NCBI GenBank assembly: GCA_024232355.1
Contig: JAAEPW010000375.1
Location: 1-64,000 of the forward strand
Direction of reading: 5' to 3'
Length of the DNA: 64,000 nucleotides
DNA from: Chloroflexota bacterium
GTDB lineage: Bacteria; Chloroflexota; Anaerolineae; B4-G1
Shown here: positions 20,026 to 27,963 of the stretch, piece by piece
Numbering within the stretch: the first letter of the stretch is position 1
How the letters are laid out: the number at the start of each line of letters is the position of its first letter
Program-made: the position numbers and the translations under genes
Notes under the pieces: model-generated
Databases searched by the model: none
Told to the model about the DNA's origin: nothing
The model's input: only the letters and a program-made list of their open reading frames with translations

Positions 20026-20706
20026 ATGAAAAACTTGGAATCTTTTCGCAAGCAATGCCTCAAACGACAGACCGAGCTGCGGCAGATAATGACCAGCTCT
20101 GGCCAATACGACCAAGCCATCCAGCTATTCTTGAGCCAGCACGCCATGCTCCACTCGGCAGAGATGGCGCAAACTGAGCCTTGGTCGTTCGAAGATGCCG
20201 TCTTGAACGACATGACCGAGGAACAGATACGCCGTATCCCACAGAATTGTGAGCACTCGGTGGCCTGGCTCATCTGGCACATCACCCGGTGTGAGGACAT
20301 CACGATGAATCTGCTGGTCGATGGCAGCCCCCAAGTGATGATCTGGGAAAACTGGCTCGATCAAATGGAGATCACGGCCCGCGATACGGGCAACGCAATG
20401 GACGCGCAAGCCGTGGCCGACTTTAGCCACACGATCGATATTGGGGCGATGCGGGCCTATCGCGTGGCCGTTGGCCGCAGGACACGCGAGATCGTTCAAA
20501 GGCTTGAATCAAAAGACTTGAAACAAAAAGTGGACCCATCCCGTCTGCAACGGGTGATAGATGAAGGGGCTGTGGTCGAGGCGGCGATGGGTTTGATCGA
20601 TTATTGGGGCAAACGAAACACAGCGGGCTTGCTGCTGATGCCGGCCACCCGGCACCACATCGTCCACTTGAACGAGGCGCTCAAGTTAAAGAAACGGCGC
20701 AAGTAG
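20026..20706 (+). CDS. DinB-like four-helix protein
   Basis: This 226-residue protein starts at the base after the acylase stop codon (TAAATG), so it is probably made from the same message. It shows the DinB/YfiT-type helical pattern: HSVAWLIWHITRCED near 84-98 with a His and Asp/Glu able to bind metal, and a C-terminal PATRHHIVHLNEA helix (His near 210-215). DinB-fold enzymes include bacillithiol- and mycothiol-dependent S-transferases. The exact reaction is unknown. Confidence 0.7.
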   Translation: MKNLESFRKQCLKRQTELRQIMTSSGQYDQAIQLFLSQHAMLHSAEMAQTEPWSFEDAVLNDMTEEQIRRIPQNCEHSVAWLIWHITRCEDITMNLLVDGSPQVMIWENWLDQMEITARDTGNAMDAQAVADFSHTIDIGAMRAYRVAVGRRTREIVQRLESKDLKQKVDPSRLQRVIDEGAVVEAAMGLIDYWGKRNTAGLLLMPATRHHIVHLNEALKLKKRRK

Positions 20707-20752
20707 ATGTTAAACTTTGATACACCCAACGGAAATCTGAGGAGCACAAACA

Positions 20753-21835
20753 ATGACTGAAGAAATCTATCGCAAACTGGCCCAACGGCTGGACGCGATC
20801 CCCAACGGTTTTTCGTCCACCGAGAGTGGCGCCGAGCTGCGGCTGCTGGCAAAGATTTTCACGCCAAAAGAGGCCGCTTTGGCCAGCATAATGCGGCTGA
20901 GACGCGAGCAGGCCGCTGACATCGCCACCCGTGCTGGCATGGCTCCCGATGCGGCCCAGCAAATACTCAAAGAAATGGCAGGCAAGGGATTGATCAGAGT
21001 GCGCGAGCAAGACGAACAATTCACCTTTGGACTGATTCCCTTTGTCGTAGGTATCTATGAATACCAGTTGCCCCGTATGGACGTGGAACTGGCAGCGTTG
21101 TTCGAAGAATACTACCAAGAGACGCGGGGTGGGGCGATTACGGGTGAGATACCGGCTGTCCATCGCGTCGTCCCGGTCGAGGAGGCAGTTCCCTTGGACC
21201 TGGAGATATTCCCCTACGAGCGGGCCACCGAACTGATCGAGGGCGCCAAGTCGTGGGGCGTGCGGGACTGTATCTGCCGTGTTCAGCAGGAACTCGTGGG
21301 CAAGGGATGCGATCATCCGGTCGAGAATTGCATCACCTTTGCGCCGGTCGCGGGCGTTTTCGACCACAGCGAGGTGGACCGCGCAATCACCAAGGATGAG
21401 GCATTGCGCATCCTACACGAGACTGAGGAGGCCGGATTGGTGCATTCCACCGGCAACTATCGCGACGGTCGATCTTATATCTGCAACTGCTGTGCTTGCA
21501 GCTGTGGGATCATGCGTGGCGTGACCGAGTTTGGCATTCCCACTGCCATGGCCCATTCTGATTTTCACGCTGTCGTGAACGTCGAGGAATGCATTGGCTG
21601 TAAAGACTGCGTCGCGCACTGCCAGTTTGGTGCGCTATCGGTGCCAGAGGATATTTGCCAGGTGGACTATGCCCGCTGCTTGGGCTGTGGCTTGTGCGCC
21701 GCCGTTTGTCCTGCCGATGCGCTGCGCTTGGAGCGCAGGCCAGAGGGTGAGACGCCCCCACTGCCATCCAGTGAAAGGGAATGGATGGTCTGGCGTGCCC
21801 AAGAGCGCGGCATCTCGATAAAAGACGTTCTATAA
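20753..21835 (+). CDS. HTH and double [4Fe-4S] protein, copy 1
   Basis: This 360-residue protein combines a winged-HTH-like N-terminus (about 40-90, AADIATRAGMAPDAAQQILK) with a cysteine-rich body. Cysteine groups are RDCICR...CDHPVENC (about 170-190), CNCCACSCG (about 242-250), and two ferredoxin motifs, CIGCKDCVAHC (about 281-291) and CLGCGLCAAVCP (about 312-323). It could be a redox-responsive regulator or an electron carrier, and sequence does not decide. GAGGAG precedes ATG. The next gene is a close duplicate. No oxidoreductase partner adjoins, though an aldehyde ferredoxin oxidoreductase lies 6 kb downstream on the other strand. Confidence 0.85.
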   Translation: MTEEIYRKLAQRLDAIPNGFSSTESGAELRLLAKIFTPKEAALASIMRLRREQAADIATRAGMAPDAAQQILKEMAGKGLIRVREQDEQFTFGLIPFVVGIYEYQLPRMDVELAALFEEYYQETRGGAITGEIPAVHRVVPVEEAVPLDLEIFPYERATELIEGAKSWGVRDCICRVQQELVGKGCDHPVENCITFAPVAGVFDHSEVDRAITKDEALRILHETEEAGLVHSTGNYRDGRSYICNCCACSCGIMRGVTEFGIPTAMAHSDFHAVVNVEECIGCKDCVAHCQFGALSVPEDICQVDYARCLGCGLCAAVCPADALRLERRPEGETPPLPSSEREWMVWRAQERGISIKDVL

Positions 21836-21890
21836 CCGCATGTCCCCTCACCGGACGAGGCAAAGAGAAAAACACTCGGGAGAATGAACA

Positions 21891-22973
21891 ATGTCTGAAG
21901 AAATCTATCGCAAACTGGCCCAACGACTAGACGCCATTCCCAACGGCTTTCCTCCCACCGAAAGCGGTGTAGAAGTGCGCCTGCTGGAAAAAATCTTTAC
22001 GCCGGAAGAGGCCGAGATAGCGAGCGTGATGCGCCTAACTCACGAACCGGCCGCCGACATCGCCGCTCGCCTTGGCCTCGATCCTAAAAAAGCCTACCGT
22101 ACGCTAAAGAAAATGACACGCAAGGGGCAAATCCGCGTCGAAAAGGGCGAGGGTGCGCTCGGCTTTGGGCTGATGCCTTTTGCCGTCGGTTTTTACGAGG
22201 AGCAGCTGCCCCGGCTGGACGAAGAAATGGCCAGCCTCGTCGAACAGTACTTTCAGGAAATCGGGGGAGGCAGCATCGCGCAATCTATACCGGCCGTTCA
22301 CCGCGTCATCCCCGTCGAGGAGGCGATACCCTTTGACCTGGAGATATTTCCCTACGAGCGTGCCACCGCGATGCTGGAGGAGGCCAAGGCGTGGGCCGTA
22401 CGAGACTGTATCTGTCGCGTTCAGCGAGGGCTCATCGGCAAAGCGTGTGACCACCCGGTTGAAAGTTGCCTGGTCTTTGCAGAGGTCGAGGGCGTGTTTG
22501 ACCATAGTAAGTTGGATCGTGCTCTCACCAAGGAAGAAGCATTGAGCATCCTGCGCGAGACCGAGAAATCCGGATTGGTCCACTCTACCGGCAACTATCG
22601 TGACGGACATCATTATATCTGTAACTGCTGCACTTGTTGCTGCGGCGTGCTGCGCGGCGTGGCCGAGTTTGGCGTTCCCACCGCCGTCGCCCATTCCGAC
22701 TTTGGCGCCGTCGTAAACGTCGAGGAATGCATCGGCTGCAAAGACTGCGTCGAGCGCTGCCAGTTTGGCGCGTTGGCAGTGCCGGAGGACGTCTGCGAGG
22801 TGGATTCCGTCCGTTGCGTGGGCTGCGGAGTCTGCACAATGGTCTGCCCAACCGACGCACTCAGCCTGAAACGCCGTCCCAAGGGCGAGACCCCGCCACT
22901 GCCCACCAACAACGACGAATGGCTGGATTTGCGCGCCAAGGAACGGGGCATCGAGTTGGCGGACATGTTATAA
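21891..22973 (+). CDS. HTH and double [4Fe-4S] protein, copy 2
   Basis: It is exactly as long as copy 1 (360 residues), with the same start (EEIYRKLAQRLDAIPNGF) and the same cysteine plan: RDCICR...CDHPVESC, CNCCTCCCG, CIGCKDCVERC and CVGCGVCTMVCP. All cluster ligands are kept, so both copies should be functional. The HTH recognition region differs most (LGLDPKKAYRTLKKMTRKG), which would fit different DNA targets or partners. The gap between copies is 55 nt. The pair arose by tandem duplication. Confidence 0.85.
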   Translation: MSEEIYRKLAQRLDAIPNGFPPTESGVEVRLLEKIFTPEEAEIASVMRLTHEPAADIAARLGLDPKKAYRTLKKMTRKGQIRVEKGEGALGFGLMPFAVGFYEEQLPRLDEEMASLVEQYFQEIGGGSIAQSIPAVHRVIPVEEAIPFDLEIFPYERATAMLEEAKAWAVRDCICRVQRGLIGKACDHPVESCLVFAEVEGVFDHSKLDRALTKEEALSILRETEKSGLVHSTGNYRDGHHYICNCCTCCCGVLRGVAEFGVPTAVAHSDFGAVVNVEECIGCKDCVERCQFGALAVPEDVCEVDSVRCVGCGVCTMVCPTDALSLKRRPKGETPPLPTNNDEWLDLRAKERGIELADML

Positions 22974-23029
22974 CTTGGCAATGAATTCCACAAAGATCAG
23001 AGTTGTTCAGTTCTGACACAGAACGCCCA

Positions 23030-23115
23030 AGCCCCAGTCCCGGGGACGGCCCATACAGCGGTATGTCATTTTCAGGAAAGGTTCTCGCTCCCAAGACGCC
23101 CCCGGGACTGGGGCT
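23030..23115. terminator. 16-bp GC-rich inverted repeat
   Basis: AGCCCCAGTCCCGGGG (23030-23045) pairs perfectly with 23100-23115, and AACGC/GCGTT flank the arms. The 54-nt centre would form a loop. It follows the Fe-S genes by 57 nt. No T-run follows, so it may be a dispersed palindrome that also stops transcription. Confidence 0.5.
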
Positions 23116-23233
23116 GAGAGCGTTGGAAAACTAGAGCTGAATCGCCCAGCCACAAGTGTAAAAGATGTGAACCTCCTAGCCCCAAAACGTGTATATGGTG
23201 TTAGAGAACATCCTTCGCCAAAAGGGGGCAAAA

Positions 23234-25600
23234 ATGAGGCTCAAATCATCGTATATATTGGTGCTGATCATCTTGATGGGTCTGGTCGGTTGTTCTGCAT
23301 CTTCCTCTCCCTCTCCCACTCCAACTCCACCGCTCGTTCCATCCGCCACCGCTACGTCTGCACCTCCTTCCCCTCCAACGTCCACGCCCGCCAGTGAGGA
23401 GACACCCACCTCGATCCCGGTCGAGCCTACTTTGCCGCCGGTCGAGCCGACGCCTACACCTCTACCGGGTGATCCTTTTGAATATGTGTCCCAGGACAGC
23501 CTCTTTTCCTTTTTGGATGATTTGACCACCATCCAAGCCTACTCTGGCTGGCGCAACTCGGCCACCGAGGGAGAGGTCGAGGCGTTGGATTACGTCGCCG
23601 CCAAGCTCGGCGGGTTTGAACACCTGCAAAGCCTGGGGCTGGAATTGGAACGCCAGAGCTTTCGTGTTTTCTTGGCTACTGAATTGTGGGAGACTCGCCT
23701 CCATCTGACCGTGAATGGTCAAGAGACCGAGGTCCCCGCCGACGGCCTGCGCGGTCCCCGCGACGACATCGCTCAGACGATCCGCTTTGACTCGGACGGG
23801 ACGCTCAACGACTCGAACCGCGACCCGGTGGTCGTGGAAGGCGCGGTAGCGTTGGTCCGTACCGCAGACGAAATTTCGCTCCTGAGCTGGGATGACGTGC
23901 GCGACAAAATAGTTTTCCTGGACTATGTCGCCATCGACCGGGCATTGATGGGCAGAAACCAGGTCACAGAGATCGCCGCCGAATTGCTGGACAAAGAGCC
24001 AGCCGGGGTAGTGATGGTGACCAGCCTCTTGAGCGGCCCCGATGAGAGCCACGGCACTTTTGTCGGCGACCTGAGTGCTTTCAACGGCGTGGAGACCAGC
24101 TCGGCTCCCCCCATCTTGTACGCCCGCCTGGAAGACCTGGGACCGGCAGGCATCGAAAGCTGGGGCGACCTGGCCCAAGTTGAGGCTGCCCGTCTCACAT
24201 GGGACGCCGACGTCTTTTCTCCGGGCGAATCCGGCAATCTGGTAGCCCGCATCCCTGGCGCCGATTCCTCTCAAGCCGTGATCCTGGGCGCGCACATCGA
24301 CAGCCCTAACGCTCCCGGCGCTATGGACGATGGCAGCGGCTCCGTCGTCTTGCTGCAAGTGGCCCACGCACTGAACGCGGCGCGGGTCCAGCCGCCTACC
24401 GACGTCTACTTGGTCTGGTTCGGCAGTGAGGAGATCGGGCTGTATGGCTCATACCACTTTGTCTCCACCCACCAAGAACTGCTCGACCGGACGCTGGCAA
24501 TGCTTCAAATTGATTGTCTGGCCCGCCCGATCGACGGCATTGACGCGTACCTAAACCTGGTCACCTGGTCCTATGGCCGCCTGGGCGATGATCGGCTGAC
24601 ATGGCCGGATTATTTGGTCGAGGTGGCGGACCGGCAGGGGATATGGATATACCCGACGGATTATTATGGCATCGAATCGGACAACTCGGCCTTTTCCGGT
24701 TTCGACGTGCCCAGTGCCAACCTGATCTATATGAATTCCCCAGAGATGGCATCCTTGGGCGGCTTTCACCACGCTGCTCACGTTCACAGCCCCTACGACA
24801 CCGCGGAATTGGCCTGGGAGGAGGGCGATGCGCTGGAACAAATGGCGCGAGTGGCGCTGTCTGCCGCTCTAGAGACCGGGCAGGACGATCCCGAACTGCG
24901 CGTCGCTCCTACGCCGGACCGCCGCGTTCTCTTTGTCGCCAGCCACACCGAGTCGGTCCACATAGCCCCTGCCACGTTCACTGACCTGGGAATGGCCTTT
25001 GCCTGGGAAGGATTTGACGTGGATATGATCCCCTACGGCCAGACAGTGACCGACGCCGATCTGGTGGACATCGATCTCGTGGTCGTCCTCCCGGTGATGG
25101 ACTATCCCGGCCCGGATAGAGATACCGGCGTCTACGACGAAGCCTGGAGCGAGGACGAAATCACCGCACTGGAAGCCTACGTGTCTGGCGGCGGGTTGCT
25201 GGCACTGACCAACAGCGCGCACCGTCTCAAATATTGCAACCGGGTGCAGGACCTCAACGAAGACTGGAGCGACGTCAATGCCCTGGCGGAGCGTTTTGGG
25301 GTCTCTTACCAGGATGGGGGGTTGTCCCGCGCCACAGCCGGGAGTAACGGCGGACATTCGTTGATGGAAGGTATATCGTCGCTGGAACTGGCTGGGGATA
25401 ACGGCGTGCGGTTCGTCCTGAGCAAAGGTCAAGTGTTGGCCCAGGTAGGCAGGGAGCCAATCGTTGCACTGATAGACTATGGGGGTGCCGGTGGGCAGGT
25501 CCTGGCCCTGGCGGACGTGGGAATCTTGAGCAGCGATTGTGGCGAACCGGCCAATCTTGATTTCTGGCTGAACCTAGCCGAGTACGCCCGGTCACGGTGA
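23234..25600 (+). CDS. M28-family metallopeptidase lipoprotein
   Basis: The 788-residue product has a lipoprotein signal with lipobox LVGC (Cys near 19), then a Ser/Thr/Pro-rich linker to residue 75. The M28 domain shows zinc ligands in GAHIDSP (His354) and GAMDDGSG (Asp365), and the Glu pair in WFGSEEIGLYG (near 405). A PA-like insert lies at about 150-330. The C-terminal part (about 560-788) resembles a glutamine-amidotransferase/DUF4350-type fold (VSGGGLLALTNSAH). ATG at 23234 is chosen because AAAGGGGG precedes it and because it puts the signal at the N-terminus. The product should be an extracellular, membrane-anchored aminopeptidase. Confidence 0.88.
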   Translation: MRLKSSYILVLIILMGLVGCSASSSPSPTPTPPLVPSATATSAPPSPPTSTPASEETPTSIPVEPTLPPVEPTPTPLPGDPFEYVSQDSLFSFLDDLTTIQAYSGWRNSATEGEVEALDYVAAKLGGFEHLQSLGLELERQSFRVFLATELWETRLHLTVNGQETEVPADGLRGPRDDIAQTIRFDSDGTLNDSNRDPVVVEGAVALVRTADEISLLSWDDVRDKIVFLDYVAIDRALMGRNQVTEIAAELLDKEPAGVVMVTSLLSGPDESHGTFVGDLSAFNGVETSSAPPILYARLEDLGPAGIESWGDLAQVEAARLTWDADVFSPGESGNLVARIPGADSSQAVILGAHIDSPNAPGAMDDGSGSVVLLQVAHALNAARVQPPTDVYLVWFGSEEIGLYGSYHFVSTHQELLDRTLAMLQIDCLARPIDGIDAYLNLVTWSYGRLGDDRLTWPDYLVEVADRQGIWIYPTDYYGIESDNSAFSGFDVPSANLIYMNSPEMASLGGFHHAAHVHSPYDTAELAWEEGDALEQMARVALSAALETGQDDPELRVAPTPDRRVLFVASHTESVHIAPATFTDLGMAFAWEGFDVDMIPYGQTVTDADLVDIDLVVVLPVMDYPGPDRDTGVYDEAWSEDEITALEAYVSGGGLLALTNSAHRLKYCNRVQDLNEDWSDVNALAERFGVSYQDGGLSRATAGSNGGHSLMEGISSLELAGDNGVRFVLSKGQVLAQVGREPIVALIDYGGAGGQVLALADVGILSSDCGEPANLDFWLNLAEYARSR

Positions 25601-25613
25601 ATCGGAGGTGAAT

Positions 25614-26006
25614 ATGAAATCGGAAATCTTGGCCCTACATCAAGCCTTGATCGACGCTCACTTGAACAAGGACGTGGACTTTTTCGTCCAGGATTTATCT
25701 GACGAGTACATGTCCATCTCACGAGGAGAGATACTCAAGCCTACAAAGGAGGAAATCTTGGCGAGGTTCGACAGCTATCTCAACAACACAGAGTTTACAG
25801 AGTACCGGGATCTGTGCGAGCCGATCATCGGTTTTTCTCGAGATGGCTCTATTGCGTGGTCCATTGTACAGGTCAAGTTGGTAGGTCAGTGCACGATGGA
25901 TGATGGGTCTGCAAGCGACATAGATTCCACTTGGGCGTGGATCACGTTGTACGAGCGACAAGGTGACAAGTGGATACGGTTGTTAGAGGTATCAAATTCT
26001 AAATAA
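25614..26006 (+). CDS. NTF2/SnoaL-like small protein
   Basis: The 130-residue product has the alpha+beta cone pattern of the DUF4440/SnoaL type: an N-terminal helix (ALHQALIDAHLNKDVDFFVQ), then strands ending in DSTWAWITLYERQGDKWIRL. ATG at 25614 has CGGAGG upstream (25603-25608). An in-frame GTG at 25608 overlaps that site and is unlikely to be the start. The fold serves many roles (isomerase, hydrolase, binding), so no function is given. Confidence 0.75.
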   Translation: MKSEILALHQALIDAHLNKDVDFFVQDLSDEYMSISRGEILKPTKEEILARFDSYLNNTEFTEYRDLCEPIIGFSRDGSIAWSIVQVKLVGQCTMDDGSASDIDSTWAWITLYERQGDKWIRLLEVSNSK

Positions 26007-26022
26007 AAGGAGAGGAACAACA

Positions 26023-26748
26023 ATGGAACTGAAATCAAAACTGGTAGAACTCGTCGAGCATGCATTTCAAGAAGAGCAGATGTTGATTAACAAGTTGTCT
26101 GAGGCCGAGCGCTTGGTCGTGGGAGAGCCTGATTGCTGGTCGGTCAAGGACATAATCGTACACATAGCTGGCTGGAAAACACGGCTAGCCGAGAATCTGG
26201 TCGCGGCGGCTAGTGGGGGAACGCCTGTGAGGTACGAGGACTTTGAGGCCGTGAACGCAAAAGAGTTCGAGGAGAATCGGGATCGGTCATGGTCGGAGGT
26301 TATAGAGATGGTGGCAAAGGCACACCGGCTGATGGTTGAACAGGTAAAGGTGAGGAGCGAGGATGAGTTGAGGGGCACAGAGACGTTGCCGTGGCAAGGG
26401 GAACGTCCGCTGTGGCAGTCGATCGTGGGGAATAGCTACACTCATTCAATCGGGATGCATCTAGGACCGATCTATGTGGAGCGGGGAGAAAAAGAGTACG
26501 CGACATCGTTGCAAGAGGAAGCGGCAAAGCTGGCTATGGAATTGGATGATGACAAAGACTGGCAGGGAGTAGTGCGATACAACCTGGCTTGCTGCCACTA
26601 TGCGCTGATCGGAGAAACAGAGAGAACGATAGGGGAACTGAGCAAGGCGCTAGAGTTGAATCCGGGGCTCGTTGAATGGTCGAAGAAAGACCCTGATCTG
26701 ACATCGGTTCGTGAGGAACCGGGTTATCTGGCACTCTATTCAGAATAG
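26023..26748 (+). CDS. DinB/ClbS-type protein with C-terminal TPR-like tail
   Basis: The 241-residue product has residues 1-150 like DinB_2/ClbS/DfsB (LVELVEHAFQEEQMLINKLS, SVKDIIVHIAGWKTR with His near 45-48). Residues 155-241 are a TPR-like tail (VRYNLACCHYALIGETERTI, LSKALELNPGLVEW) that ordinary ClbS proteins lack. The tail reads like the end of a TPR protein in which the load of each residue set is compared. A GGAGAGG site precedes ATG. It is 16 nt after the NTF2-like gene and so likely co-transcribed with it. Substrate unknown. Confidence 0.75.
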   Translation: MELKSKLVELVEHAFQEEQMLINKLSEAERLVVGEPDCWSVKDIIVHIAGWKTRLAENLVAAASGGTPVRYEDFEAVNAKEFEENRDRSWSEVIEMVAKAHRLMVEQVKVRSEDELRGTETLPWQGERPLWQSIVGNSYTHSIGMHLGPIYVERGEKEYATSLQEEAAKLAMELDDDKDWQGVVRYNLACCHYALIGETERTIGELSKALELNPGLVEWSKKDPDLTSVREEPGYLALYSE

Positions 26749-26778
26749 TCATCACAAGCCCTGATTCACTACCAAGGA

Positions 26779-26931
26779 CTGATTGACTGACAAATCTTTT
26801 TAGAACCGCAGATGAACGCAGATAAATGGCGAATTTAGCCTGAAAACAGTAAAAATCCGTGTTTATCGGCGTTTATCAGTGGTTAATTTTTTTTGCATTT
26901 GGTATTCTCGTTAGTTTTGTCAGTCAATCAG
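26779..26931. mobile_element. MITE-like element, 153 bp
   Basis: The ends are perfect 15-bp inverted repeats (CTGATTGACTGACAA 26779-26793 and its complement 26917-26931). Flanking direct repeats CTACCAAGGA (26769-26778) and CTGCCAAGGA (26932-26941) differ by one base and look like a 10-bp target duplication. The inside carries the CGCAGAT/ATCNGTG-type hairpin vocabulary found elsewhere in the window. It encodes nothing. A related element lies at 34362-34682. Confidence 0.75.
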
Positions 26932-27018
26932 CTGCCAAGGATGAAAATGTCGGTCACGTTTTTAGGGTGATGGTATTTGTTGCTCGAGTTATTTTTGGAA
27001 CAGTAGGAGGATGGATTT

Positions 27019-27933
27019 ATGGACGCAATATTTTTGCAAACGATCATTGAAAACGACTATGCGGTACCACAAGGCCACTCTGTGGAAGAACTAACCCCGC
27101 AACTGACGGCGTCTCTTGGCTCGCCCGATTCCGACGTGCGCGAAAATAGCCTCGACGTCTTGTGGGGATGGATCACCGCAGGTCGCTATTCATCTGACCG
27201 ATTGTGGGGCATGGGCAGGCAAATGGCCCACAACCTGACCGTGGGGATCGGAGAGCGCGACACAGACACGGTTTTTTTGCGAGCGTTTTCGGTGCTGATC
27301 CTGGCGACGATCATATTCAGGGATGAAAAGTGCGAGGCGGGCATTGTTGAGAAGAGCCCCTTTTTGAGTTCGGATGATGTGCGCGGTTGGTTTGAACAGG
27401 GGTTGATTTATCTGGAGAAAGAAAAGGACTTGCGAGGATACGTGGAGGGAAAAGGATGGTCCCACGCTATCGCGCATACGGCTGATCTGTTGAGGGATTT
27501 GGCGCGGAGCCGCTATTTGGGTGTTGCGGATTTGAAGTGCATATTGAATGCGGTTGCGGACAAGATCGTCGAACCGGTAGAGTGCGCTTATCTTTATCAA
27601 GAGGATGAACGTCTGGCGTATGCAGTAATATCCGCATTGTTGAGAGACTTGATGGACATTTCTTTTCTCAAGCAGTGGTTGGATCGCATGGTGACTCGGT
27701 CGGATCAAAAATTCTGGCATCAAATAATTGCCGACCCGGCTGAAAACAACGCCCGACACAACACCCAATCATTTTTGCGCAGTTTGTATTTTCAGTTACT
27801 CATGGAGACAAGCAATTTTCGGCGCATGCCTTGCTACGACTCGAGCCCAAGTGTGAGAGACGAATTGTTGGTCGAGATTGCCGAGGCACTGAAAAAGATG
27901 GATCATGGTAGATTTTACAAAGGGCAGAGCTAG
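27019..27933 (+). CDS. DUF2785-family protein
   Basis: This 304-residue, all-helical protein has no signal peptide. The segment GWSHAIAHTADLLRDLARS (about 148-166) is the recognisable core of DUF2785. The conserved His-Ala-x-x-His could bind metal, but the function of the family is not known to me. AGGAGG (27006-27011) precedes ATG by 7 nt. It is isolated: a MITE lies upstream and a convergent gene downstream. Confidence 0.75.
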   Translation: MDAIFLQTIIENDYAVPQGHSVEELTPQLTASLGSPDSDVRENSLDVLWGWITAGRYSSDRLWGMGRQMAHNLTVGIGERDTDTVFLRAFSVLILATIIFRDEKCEAGIVEKSPFLSSDDVRGWFEQGLIYLEKEKDLRGYVEGKGWSHAIAHTADLLRDLARSRYLGVADLKCILNAVADKIVEPVECAYLYQEDERLAYAVISALLRDLMDISFLKQWLDRMVTRSDQKFWHQIIADPAENNARHNTQSFLRSLYFQLLMETSNFRRMPCYDSSPSVRDELLVEIAEALKKMDHGRFYKGQS

Positions 27934-27963
27934 CTCGGTAAGATTGACTGATCCACAGTTGGA

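Noticed and set aside
26859..27050. A 63-residue ORF with hydrophobic stretches
   Set aside because: Its first half lies inside the MITE and its end overlaps the start of the DUF2785 gene. It has no ribosome-binding site.
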